Origin: Bacteroidaceae bacterium
GTDB lineage: Bacteria; Bacteroidota; Bacteroidia; Bacteroidales; Bacteroidaceae
DNA length: 64,000 bases
Direction: 5' to 3'
Assembly (NCBI GenBank): GCA_017445925.1
Contig: JAFSRW010000043.1
Coordinates: 1-64,000, forward strand
The notes below the pieces were generated by a model. The model was not told the DNA's origin, did no database searches, and saw nothing but the letters and a program-made list of their open reading frames with translations. The first letter of the stretch is position 1; each line of letters begins with the position of its first letter. Positions 54,275 through 62,344 of this stretch are shown here, in pieces. Both the position numbers and the translations under genes were made by a program.

Positions 54275-54769
54275 TTATGCATCTGCAAATATGCGTCCAT
54301 CGTTGAGCGTAATCTGGAGTTTTGTATATTCAGAATGGAAATCATTCTTCAGTCGATCTATGTAACGACGGCACTCCCAGTGGCACATGGGAAGGTCGTG
54401 GAGCAGGTAGTTGCCACAGGTTTCTGGTGTTGTTGCGGGCACCTCTGTCTGTGTGAGTATCCACTCCAGGCACTTGATGGTAAGTTGGCGCATATCCTCA
54501 ACGGTGTAGGAGCCAGTCATGATGATATACATACCAGTGAGACAACCCATTGGGCCTATATATACAACATCGTCCTTAACCTGCGAGTTTCGGAACCATG
54601 TGGCCATCAGGTGTTCCATGCTATGAATGGCAGCAGGAGCTACAGCAGGTTCTTTGTTGGGCTCGGTGATTCGCAGGTCAAACGTTGTAAGTCCTTTGTC
54701 TTCACGCGACACATAGATGCCGGGTTTCAAATGTGTGTGATCGATGGTAAAACTCTGTATGACTTCCAT
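54275..54769 (-). CDS. luxS: S-ribosylhomocysteine lyase
   Basis: 164 residues. The metal site is complete: H49 and H53 in HSMEH and C118 in ETCGNY. C76 in GPMGCLTG is the catalytic cysteine. It cleaves S-ribosylhomocysteine to homocysteine and the AI-2 precursor. Its first 68 bases overlap the 3' end of the upstream protease gene in another frame, so its translation may be coupled to it. Confidence 0.95.
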   Translation of the reverse strand: MEVIQSFTIDHTHLKPGIYVSREDKGLTTFDLRITEPNKEPAVAPAAIHSMEHLMATWFRNSQVKDDVVYIGPMGCLTGMYIIMTGSYTVEDMRQLTIKCLEWILTQTEVPATTPETCGNYLLHDLPMCHWECRRYIDRLKNDFHSEYTKLQITLNDGRIFADA

Positions 54770-56429
54770 ATTCTTGTTTTGTTAATGATAATTCTTTTTT
54801 TGCAGTTTCTTCCTCCTCTGCATCTGGAGCCTTAGGGTAGGAGAGGCCATCGGTAAGTACCTGTATGGCACGTTGTACGGTTGGGTCGCTTTCGTTGAGG
54901 AATTCCAGATAGTCTTGCATCTCTTTGGCATTATAGATGATTAGGCCATAGATGTTCCGTTCGAATAGCGTACGGCTCTTTTGTAGCATCAGGTTGCGGC
55001 GCTTTAGGTCATGTTCTTCTCCAAAGCGTGCAAAACGCTCCAGCAGATTCTCTTTGCGTAAGAACTTCTCCATTGCCTCTACATTTGGAAGGGCATTCAG
55101 GCGCGTTCTGTTCTCGTCGGTATAGGCAAAGGCAAACTGCCTGATAAGGCCTGTATAAGCAGCCTCTTTATAGTAAGAGGTAAGGGCTGTTGTGTCCTCT
55201 GGGATGAAGATGTCAGGCGTGATACCACCGCCGCCATATACCACACGTCCTAAGTTTGTATAGTATTTTTCCCCGTCTTGGCGGATGCTGTCCTGATAGA
55301 AGTATTCGCCACGTTCATAACGGGCAATCAGTTCGTTCAGATACTCCTCACCGCGTCCCTTTTCGTAAGGTTTCTGAATACAGCGTCCACTTGGGGTATA
55401 GTAACGTGCTATGGTCAGACGTATCATGCTGCCGTCATGGAGAGCCCAGGGCTGTTGTACTAATCCCTTTCCGAAACTCCTTCGCCCAATGATGGTACCG
55501 CGGTCATTATCTTGGATGGCACCTGCAAATATTTCGCTGGCACTGGCACTGATTTCGTCCACCAGCACCACAATAGGCAGTTTCTGGAAGGTTCCTCTCC
55601 CGTCAGAGCGGAACTCCTCACGAGGGCTCTTTCTACCCTGAGTATAAACAATCAGTTGGTTTTTGCTCAGGAATTCATTAGCCATCTGTATGGCTATATG
55701 CATGTAGCCTCCCTGATTGCCTCTTAGGTCCAGAATAAGGTTCTTCATTCCGTTTATGTTCAGGTTGGCAAGAGCTACCAGCATCTCGGCATAGGTTTGT
55801 TCACCAAAGTTCTTAATATGAAGGTAGCCTGTTTTCTCGTTAATCATGTAAGAGGCATCCACACTTATTACTGGAATATCGCCACGTGTAACGGTGAAAT
55901 ACTTTATCTGCTTTGAACCATGCCTACGGATACCCAGTTTAACGTCAGTGCCTTTTTCACCTTTGAGATGTTTCATAACTTCGTTACTTTCCATACCCAC
56001 AAGCGAGATTTTGTCGGCTGTTACAATACGGTCTCCTGCCAATATTCCTACTTTTTCTGCCGGACCGCCATGAATAACAGACATCACGTTCACGGTGTCT
56101 TTCTCCATGGAGAAACTTACACCTATTCCGCTAAAACTGCCTTTGAGTTCCTCTGCTGCTTCCTCAGCGTCCTTAGCACTGATATATTTGCTGTGAGGGT
56201 CCAACTCGGATAGAATTTGGGGCATGGCATCCTCCACAAGCGATGCCATATCTACCGTGTCAACATAATGGTTGTCTATAAGCTGAAGCAGATAGTTTAG
56301 CTTATTGGTGCCCGTGTTGATAATGTTCAGGCGGTTACCTGAATAGTGGCTGGCATAAAATGTGCCGATAACGATACCCACGACCAAACTGATGGCCATT
56401 AAAAGGGGAGTAAGACGATGCTTATTCAT
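54702..56429 (-). CDS. S41-family C-terminal processing peptidase
   Basis: 575 residues from the ATG at 56429. An N-terminal membrane anchor (LLMAISLVVGIVIGTFY) is followed by a PDZ domain (about 80-170) and the S41 catalytic domain with SASASEIFAGAIQ (S298 region) and GRRSFGKGLVQ (K321), the Ser/Lys dyad. It acts in the periplasm. The last ~23 codons (to LCVA) run over the beginning of luxS, giving a C-terminal tail that looks recently acquired. Its 5' end overlaps the dCMP deaminase coding region by 8 bases. Confidence 0.9.
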   Translation of the reverse strand: MNKHRLTPLLMAISLVVGIVIGTFYASHYSGNRLNIINTGTNKLNYLLQLIDNHYVDTVDMASLVEDAMPQILSELDPHSKYISAKDAEEAAEELKGSFSGIGVSFSMEKDTVNVMSVIHGGPAEKVGILAGDRIVTADKISLVGMESNEVMKHLKGEKGTDVKLGIRRHGSKQIKYFTVTRGDIPVISVDASYMINEKTGYLHIKNFGEQTYAEMLVALANLNINGMKNLILDLRGNQGGYMHIAIQMANEFLSKNQLIVYTQGRKSPREEFRSDGRGTFQKLPIVVLVDEISASASEIFAGAIQDNDRGTIIGRRSFGKGLVQQPWALHDGSMIRLTIARYYTPSGRCIQKPYEKGRGEEYLNELIARYERGEYFYQDSIRQDGEKYYTNLGRVVYGGGGITPDIFIPEDTTALTSYYKEAAYTGLIRQFAFAYTDENRTRLNALPNVEAMEKFLRKENLLERFARFGEEHDLKRRNLMLQKSRTLFERNIYGLIIYNAKEMQDYLEFLNESDPTVQRAIQVLTDGLSYPKAPDAEEEETAKKELSLTKQEYGSHTEFYHRSHTFETRHLCVA

Positions 56430-58878
56430 TGTCTTTTTCAGAAATAGGTAAATTAATAACTTCAATTCCGGCACGGCGAAGCAGATCTACGCCGTCCATT
56501 ATTCTGTATTCTCGATCATAGATAACTCGCTTTATGCCTGCCTGAATGATGAGTTTGGAACACTCAATGCAGGGCGAGTCGGTAACATAAAGGGTGGAAC
56601 CGTCGCTGTTGTTGCCACTTCTGGCAATCTTGGTGATGGCATTGGCTTCAGCATGTAGTACATAGGGTTTGCTTACATTGTTTTCATCTTCACAAACGTT
56701 CTCAAATCCCTGCGGGGTGCCATTGTAGCCATCGCTGATAATCATTTTGTCTTTTACCACCAAGGCGCCCACCTGTCGGCGTTGGCAATAACTGTTCTCG
56801 CTCCAGATTCGGGCCATTCTCAGGTAACGGATATCCAGATCGTGCTGTTTGGTATCAGGCAGACCGTTGCGACGCAACAAAGCGTCTATCGTAGGCTCCT
56901 GACCGCGGAAGCGCTTGTACAGCGTAAGAGGTGGCTCTGTACCGCCTTTCGAGAGCACTTCATCGCGGAAACGCTGTGCTGTCTGGCGGTCCATAATACC
57001 ATTCTTGAGGAAAAGGCTGAAGGCATCGGCATCTAGCACCTCAGCCCATTTATAACTGTAATAGCCTGCTGAGTAGCCTCCGCTCATGATGTGGCTAAAC
57101 TGAACGCTCATACATGTTCCTTCTATGCTGGGGAGCAGTTGGGCTCGTTTCCATGCCTGCTGTTCAAACTGTATGATGTCTTCCTGCAACGATTCTTGGC
57201 GTGTATAATAGGCCATATCCAGCAGACAGAAGCTAAGCTGACGCACACAGGCATATCCGCATTGGAAGTTCCTGCTCTTACGGATACGCTCAATGAGGGC
57301 CGTTGGAATGGGTTCTCCTGTCTGGTAATGGAAGGCAAAGGTATGCAGGAACTCAGGTTCTACGGCATAGTTTTCCATAAACTGGGAGGGAAGTTCCACA
57401 AAGTCCCAGAATACGTTTGTGCCGCCTAAGCTCTGGTATTTCACTTTCGAGAACATACCATGCAGTGCGTGTCCGAACTCATGCAGGAAAGTCTCCACTT
57501 CCCCCAGCGTGAGCAGTGACGGACGCTCAGCTGTTGGCTTGGTAAAGTTGGTGACAATGCTCACATGGGGGCGAACATCATTTCCGTTTCCATCAGTGTA
57601 CTGTTCCAGATAGCTTGTCATCCAGGCACCGCTCTGCTTGCTTTCACGAGGGAAGAAGTCTGCATAGAGGACAGCCAGGAAGGAACCGTCTTGATCAAAG
57701 ACCTCAAAGGCTTCCACGTCAGGGTGATAAACCTCTATCTCTTCATTCTTCTTAAAGGTGATGCCATACAGTTTGGTGGCTAAGGAGAAGATGCCCTCGC
57801 GTACTTTCTGTAAAGGGAAGTAGGGACGTAGCATCTCAGCATCCAGATTGTAACGCTCCAACTTTAGCTTGTGGCTATAGTATGCCCAGTCCCAAGGCAT
57901 AAGGGCGAAGTCTGGGCCTTCCATCTTGCGTGCCTTCTGTTCCAACTCACGTAGTTCTCCGCGTGCTACAGGCATATAGGCCTTCAGCAGTTGGTCTATA
58001 AGCTGGTTTACATGTTGGGTGTCCTGTGCCATCCGGCGTGTCAGCACATAGTCGGCATAACTTTGGTATCCCAACAACTGAGCTATTTCCTGACGCAGAT
58101 TCACTATACGTTGCACAATCTGACGATTATCGAACTCATCGCCATGAGCACAGATGGTCATCTTAGCCATATAGAGCTGCTGACGCAGTTCGCGATTGTC
58201 GGCATACGTCATGAAGGGTTGATAGCTGGGGAAGTGCAGTGTAATGAGCCATCCCTGCAGTTGTTTTTCCTCAGCTGCCTGTGCTGCAGCCTCGATAGCT
58301 GTTTGGGGAAGACCAGACAATTGTACCTTGTCGGTTATATGAAGTTGGAAGGCGTTGGTTTGCTTCAACTCATTCTGGCTGAACTGCAAGGTTAGGGTAG
58401 CGAGTTCCACTTGAAGGGCAGAGAAGCGTTCCTTGTCCTTAGGGCTGAGGCAGGCTCCGTGACGCAGGAACCCTTGATATACGTTTTCCAGAAGGGTCTT
58501 TTCTTCGGCAGTAAGATCGCCAGGGTTTTCGTACACATGTTTTACACGCTTAAACAGATCCTCGTTCAGCAGAATGCGGTTAGCGTGTTCAGTAAGCAAT
58601 GGACTTAGTTTCTGAGCCAAAGCATCCATCTCATCGTTTGTGTTTGCACTAGTCAGGTTGAAGAAGATGGTGGTGGCTGTGTCCAGCAGCTCGCTGGTAC
58701 GCGGAGCTATGGTGTTCTGGAATGTAGGCTCCTCGGGATTGGATATAATAGTCTGAATGGCTTCATCTTCCAGTCTCATGCCTTCCATAATGGCAGGCTC
58801 AAAGTGCTCCAGTTTAATCTGACTGAAAGGAGCAGTATTATGCAGTGTACTGAATTTGTTGTTGAACAATGGGTTCAT
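56422..58878 (-). CDS. M3 metallopeptidase fused to dCMP deaminase
   Basis: 818 residues. Residues 1 to about 685 are an M3-family oligopeptidase (Dcp/OpdA type) with zinc motif HEFGH at 466-470 and a downstream glutamate in FVELPSQFMEN. Residues about 690-818 are a complete deoxycytidylate deaminase: H742 and E744 in LHAEANAI, and PCIEC in TDSPCIECSKL, the zinc ligands and proton shuttle. The two domains join at TIDALLRRNGLPDTKQHDLD with no stop codon. I know these as separate adjacent genes in relatives, so loss of a stop codon is the likely origin. Both active sites look intact. Confidence 0.88.
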   Translation of the reverse strand: MNPLFNNKFSTLHNTAPFSQIKLEHFEPAIMEGMRLEDEAIQTIISNPEEPTFQNTIAPRTSELLDTATTIFFNLTSANTNDEMDALAQKLSPLLTEHANRILLNEDLFKRVKHVYENPGDLTAEEKTLLENVYQGFLRHGACLSPKDKERFSALQVELATLTLQFSQNELKQTNAFQLHITDKVQLSGLPQTAIEAAAQAAEEKQLQGWLITLHFPSYQPFMTYADNRELRQQLYMAKMTICAHGDEFDNRQIVQRIVNLRQEIAQLLGYQSYADYVLTRRMAQDTQHVNQLIDQLLKAYMPVARGELRELEQKARKMEGPDFALMPWDWAYYSHKLKLERYNLDAEMLRPYFPLQKVREGIFSLATKLYGITFKKNEEIEVYHPDVEAFEVFDQDGSFLAVLYADFFPRESKQSGAWMTSYLEQYTDGNGNDVRPHVSIVTNFTKPTAERPSLLTLGEVETFLHEFGHALHGMFSKVKYQSLGGTNVFWDFVELPSQFMENYAVEPEFLHTFAFHYQTGEPIPTALIERIRKSRNFQCGYACVRQLSFCLLDMAYYTRQESLQEDIIQFEQQAWKRAQLLPSIEGTCMSVQFSHIMSGGYSAGYYSYKWAEVLDADAFSLFLKNGIMDRQTAQRFRDEVLSKGGTEPPLTLYKRFRGQEPTIDALLRRNGLPDTKQHDLDIRYLRMARIWSENSYCQRRQVGALVVKDKMIISDGYNGTPQGFENVCEDENNVSKPYVLHAEANAITKIARSGNNSDGSTLYVTDSPCIECSKLIIQAGIKRVIYDREYRIMDGVDLLRRAGIEVINLPISEKDNE

Positions 58879-58899
58879 ATCTTGCTTTTTCTATTTCTA

Positions 58900-58972
58900 T
58901 TTTCGTTTTCGTTTTCGTTATCGTTATCGTCTTATCCCTAACCTCTAACCCCTAACCTCTAACCCCTAACCA
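58900..58972. repeat. Adjoining period-6 and period-7 arrays at the crp-like 3' end
   Basis: Five hexamers (TTTTCG x3, TTATCG x2; 58900-58929) are followed by five heptamers CTAACCT/CTAACCC (58938-58972). The stop codon and last codons of the Crp/Fnr gene fall inside the heptamer run. Confidence 0.85.
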
Positions 58973-59636
58973 GTTTCACCTCTGGTATAACAATTAGCGA
59001 GCGTTTCAACTCTATGATATGTTCCTTTTCCAGTTGGTTCAGCGCCCGTGATGTATTCAAGCGTGTTTCGCCAATGTAGTCGGCAAGGTCAGTCATCTTA
59101 ATGGCAATCTCGCCTTGTCCTTCGCAATCGGCAAACTGCCTTTGCAGGAACGTCAAAATTTTCTGGTTTACCGTAAGGTTACGCATGGGTTGCAGTAACG
59201 CATCCTTTTTGTGTATGATGGCAGAAAGCAGATTAAAGTAATTGATTCTGAAGATTTCTGCCTTCATAAGGTGCTGCATTACGTCTTTCTTTTTTACGGT
59301 GATGTAGGATACGTTCTGAAGCGGCGTGTATGAACACCTGAAGTTACAGTCCAGTCCATACAGATTATACGGTTCCAGCAGGGCAGGGGCTTGAATAATG
59401 GATTTTGTTATAAATAGCCCGTCGTCCGATTGGTATTCGCGTATCAGTGTTCCCGTAGCCAAAAATATGAGATGCGTACAAGGGTCGTTTTGGCAAATCA
59501 GAGGCCTTCTCATGGAAGGTGCCTCATTCACCTCCAGACCAATCACACTTTCTAAGTGTGCCAGTTCCTTCCCGCTCAGTCCTTGCAGCAGCGGAAGTTT
59601 GGTCAACAGCTCATATTTTTGTGTTAGGGTTATCAT
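58959..59636 (-). CDS. Crp/Fnr-family transcriptional regulator
   Basis: 225 residues. The N-terminal half is a cyclic-nucleotide-binding-type beta-roll (LPLLQGLSGKELAHLESV..., LIFLATGTLIREY). The C-terminal part is a winged helix (KMTDLADYIGETRLNTSRALNQLEKEHI). No cysteine cluster for an Fnr-type iron-sulfur centre is seen. The last residues VRG and the stop codon are encoded by a heptamer repeat, so the C-terminus may differ between strains. It overlaps apbE by 4 bases, so they are co-transcribed. Confidence 0.87.
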   Translation of the reverse strand: MITLTQKYELLTKLPLLQGLSGKELAHLESVIGLEVNEAPSMRRPLICQNDPCTHLIFLATGTLIREYQSDDGLFITKSIIQAPALLEPYNLYGLDCNFRCSYTPLQNVSYITVKKKDVMQHLMKAEIFRINYFNLLSAIIHKKDALLQPMRNLTVNQKILTFLQRQFADCEGQGEIAIKMTDLADYIGETRLNTSRALNQLEKEHIIELKRSLIVIPEVKLVRG

Positions 59637-60694
59637 TTCTCTTTTTCTGTTTCGTAGAATAAGGGGGTGTGCCAGGTCTGATACTGACCGTTCTCATCGG
59701 CGTAGATGAAGTAAGCCTGAAGCTGAGGATGTTTCTTCAGGAAATCCTGTGCGCGCTCCATTCCCATTACCATGAAGGCTGTGGCGTATCCGTCAGCCAT
59801 AGCGCATGAGGGAGCCTTAACGGTGCTACTCAGGATGCTTTGCTGGGCAGGATAACCAGTCTTGGGATCTATGGTATGAGCAATCTTACGTCCGTCTTCC
59901 ACATAGAAGTTCCTGTAGTTGCCACTGGTAGCAAGGGCACCGTTGTGTACTTCTATCACCTCCTGTAATTCATTATTTGTTCCAGTACTGTCATCGTCAG
60001 GTTTGCTGATGCCTATACGCCAGGCATCGCCTTTAGGATTGGTTCCCTGTGCCACTATTTCACCGCCTATCTCCACCATGAAATTCTGAATACCCATGTT
60101 GCGGAAAAGGTTGGCCACATGATCTACGCCAAAGCCTTTGGCTACGGCACTGAAGTCAATCACCATTCTGGGGTCTTCTTTGCAGAAACGGCCATTCTGA
60201 ATGGATATGCGCTGCCAACCCACCAACTCACGCAGACTGTCTATGATAGCTTTGTCAGGAATCTGTCTTTTCTTAAAACCAAAGCCCCAGATATTAACAA
60301 GCGGAGCTACTGTTGGGTCGAATGCGCCCTCTGTTTCCTCACTGATAGACTGCGACATGTTCCAAACGCAAGTAATGAGCGAGTCAGCCTCCATACTCTC
60401 TCCTCTGTTTATACATGAGACGGTACTCGAGGGATTGAACATTGACAGCGAATGGTCTATGGCCTTTAGTCTCGCTTGGATACTGTCGTGCAAGTCCTTG
60501 TCGCATTGGTATTTTATGTGATAGGTGGTGCCGAATACAGAGCCTTCCTCCATCTGGAACGGTATCTCGTTCTTTGACCCGTGTTCACGTCGTGCTATTA
60601 CAAAAGTACCCACAATTAACAACGCCAGTATGGCAATGTGATAGGGTCGGAACCGGTTCTCAGCCGGTTTTTCGGATACGTTGTTAGTTTTCAT
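59633..60694 (-). CDS. apbE: FAD:protein FMN transferase
   Basis: 353 residues with an N-terminal membrane anchor (IAILALLIVGTFVIA). ApbE motifs are complete: MFNPSSTVSCINRG, GAFDPTVAPLV, DFSAVAKGFGVD, MVEIGGEIVAQG, DPKTGYP and AMADGYATAFMVMG with the Mg-binding Asp. It transfers FMN from FAD to threonines in NqrB and NqrC on the outer face of the membrane, so it is functionally linked to the nqr operon in this window. It overlaps both its neighbours. Confidence 0.93.
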   Translation of the reverse strand: MKTNNVSEKPAENRFRPYHIAILALLIVGTFVIARREHGSKNEIPFQMEEGSVFGTTYHIKYQCDKDLHDSIQARLKAIDHSLSMFNPSSTVSCINRGESMEADSLITCVWNMSQSISEETEGAFDPTVAPLVNIWGFGFKKRQIPDKAIIDSLRELVGWQRISIQNGRFCKEDPRMVIDFSAVAKGFGVDHVANLFRNMGIQNFMVEIGGEIVAQGTNPKGDAWRIGISKPDDDSTGTNNELQEVIEVHNGALATSGNYRNFYVEDGRKIAHTIDPKTGYPAQQSILSSTVKAPSCAMADGYATAFMVMGMERAQDFLKKHPQLQAYFIYADENGQYQTWHTPLFYETEKEK

Positions 60695-61256
60695 ATAGGT
60701 GTTCTATTAATATTTTTAATCCTATGCATATGAGGATAATACCTCCTAATAATTCGCTTTTGATGTATAAATGCTGACTGGCTTTGATGCCAAGCCACAG
60801 GCCTGCAATACTGAATAGGGTAGAGCATAAGCCAATGATGCCAGAGGCCTGCAGGACAGCAGATGTTGTAACTTCCTGCAGACAGGCAAAGGAGATGCCT
60901 ACAGCCAGTGCGTCTATGCTGGTAGCTACGGAAAGTGTTATAATATTCAGTGGCTTTAGCATATTGATGGTTTCTTCCTCTTTTTTTCGGCAGCTTTCCC
61001 AAATCATTTTCGCTCCCAGATAAAATAGCAGTCCAACGGCCAGATAGTCTAAGTGCCGGAAGTGATGACTGAAAACCGATGTGCCCATATAGCCCAGCAG
61101 TGTCATGCCGCCCTGGAATATGCCAAAGGAGAGAACCAAGGCAGTCATAGGGGGCCAAACTATCCGTTTTGCCGCTAAGCCTTGGGCAATGCTTACCGAG
61201 AAGCAATCCATAGCCAAAGCTATTCCTAAAAGCCATATTTCCAGTAATGATATCAC
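60684..61256 (-). CDS. mntP: Manganese efflux pump MntP
   Basis: 190 residues with six membrane helices (DUF204/MntP). The conserved AMDCFSVSIAQGLA and SIDALAVGISFACLQ carry the aspartates thought to bind Mn2+. It lowers cytoplasmic manganese. Its 3' end overlaps the apbE start by 11 bases. No riboswitch was seen upstream, where the DNA is a repeat region. Confidence 0.92.
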   Translation of the reverse strand: MISLLEIWLLGIALAMDCFSVSIAQGLAAKRIVWPPMTALVLSFGIFQGGMTLLGYMGTSVFSHHFRHLDYLAVGLLFYLGAKMIWESCRKKEEETINMLKPLNIITLSVATSIDALAVGISFACLQEVTTSAVLQASGIIGLCSTLFSIAGLWLGIKASQHLYIKSELLGGIILICIGLKILIEHLYEN

Positions 61257-61277
61257 TTTGTTTACTGTTTTGTTTTA

Positions 61278-61379
61278 GAAGTTATCGCTTCGCTTAGAAG
61301 TTATTGGGCTTTCAGCCCTTGGAAGTTATCGGCCTTTCGGCCTTGGAAGTTATCGCCAGCTAAGCTGGCTTGGACGTTA
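61278..61379. repeat. Tandem hairpin modules separated by GAAGTTAT
   Basis: GAAGTTA occurs at 61278, 61297, 61322 and 61346, and GACGTTA at 61373. Between them are different self-complementary hairpins: GGGCTTTCAGCCC, GGCCTTTCGGCC and GCCAGCTAAGCTGGC. The stem sequences differ while pairing is kept. Confidence 0.8.
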
Positions 61380-61415
61380 CTTAAGACTTCTTGTTTGCAC
61401 GTGTATAACTATCGT

Positions 61416-61482
61416 CCCTTTAACTTCCCTTTAACTTCCCTTTAACTTCCCTTTAACTTCCCTTTAACTTCTCTTTAACTCC
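61416..61482. repeat. Period-11 array (CCTTTAACTTC)
   Basis: TAACTTC occurs at 61421, 61432, 61443, 61454 and 61465, followed by a partial unit, an exact 11-base period. TAACTTC is the reverse complement of GAAGTTA in the neighbouring hairpin array. Confidence 0.85.
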
Positions 61483-61491
61483 AGAAAATAA

Positions 61492-61547
61492 TTTTCAACT
61501 TTCAACTTTCAATTTTCAACTTTCAATTTTCAACTTTCAACTCTCAG
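61492..61547. repeat. Period-7 array ending at the DUF6048 stop codon
   Basis: TTTCAAC/TTTCAAT heptamers fill this stretch. On the minus strand the array begins TGAGAGT TGAAAGT, and its first TGA is the stop codon of the DUF6048 gene. Confidence 0.85.
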
Positions 61548-62344
61548 TTTCCTCTTCTTTTTGCTGCTCTTGGAGCTGTTTCTGCAGGTGGCGTTTCAGC
61601 CTCCTGGTTAGTATTTCCTTCTTTATTCTTTCGTTTGCCAAAGAGGGACTTCAGCCCCTTTGTGTTGGCAGATTTTCCAATGTCAAATGTTACGTACACT
61701 GATCCGCCAAAGGTGTTGTTGTCGTTCTTTCCGAAGCCAGGTACAAAGTATGGCTCACCCAGTTCAGATACACTTTGCAGCGTACGTGTCTTGTAGCGGA
61801 TGTCCCATCCCAGACGTACAATGCTCCACAAACGGGTTTCAAAACCCAAGCAGAGTTCCAGCCACTGATTATTACCTTTCAGACCTTCCAGTTCCAGAGG
61901 CATAGGCGTATCGTAAACAGGGTCGGCAAAATCCGGGGCATAGAAGTTGTATTTGTAACTGGTGAATCCATATCGGAAGCCCACCAGAAAGCGGTTACCG
62001 TTTATCTTTTTGTTTACGTTGTAATCCATACCTATACGCCAGTATGGTGCGCTGGTACTGAACACGTTTGTTGTTTCACCTCCGTTGCGTGTACAGTCGC
62101 CTATACCCATCTCAAAGATGGGGAAGAACTTCTCCTTCAGACCCACTCTTCCGCAAATCTCCATATTGGCAAAACGGGCACCCACACCTTTCATAGCCAG
62201 TCCGCAGAGGTCTATGCCCACACCCACGCCGCTCAGCAGGGGAGCTTTCTCCTTAGGCGTGTTGTTTTTCCTGTTCTGACCCCAAACACCAGGGGAAACA
62301 AGACTAATCAGCAGAAGAAAAGAGATGAATCTGAAGATTTTCAT
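61544..62344 (-). CDS. DUF6048-like outer membrane beta-barrel protein
   Basis: 266 residues with a signal peptide at about 1-22. The mature part has alternating strands typical of a small outer membrane barrel (WRIGMDYNVNKKING, FLVGFRYGFTSYKYNFY, RLGWDIRYKTRTL, FGGSVYVTFDIG). I recognise it as DUF6048-like from its pairing with a DUF6452-like lipoprotein. The C-terminal 40 residues are low-complexity and basic. Its stop codon is the first triplet of a period-7 repeat. Its start overlaps the upstream gene by 41 bases. Confidence 0.7.
   Translation of the reverse strand: MKIFRFISFLLLISLVSPGVWGQNRKNNTPKEKAPLLSGVGVGIDLCGLAMKGVGARFANMEICGRVGLKEKFFPIFEMGIGDCTRNGGETTNVFSTSAPYWRIGMDYNVNKKINGNRFLVGFRYGFTSYKYNFYAPDFADPVYDTPMPLELEGLKGNNQWLELCLGFETRLWSIVRLGWDIRYKTRTLQSVSELGEPYFVPGFGKNDNNTFGGSVYVTFDIGKSANTKGLKSLFGKRKNKEGNTNQEAETPPAETAPRAAKRRGN

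Noticed and set aside
58938-58972. CTAACCC repeats resembling telomere sequence
   Set aside because: Only five degenerate units inside a bacterial chromosome; they belong to the same period-7 class seen elsewhere in the window.
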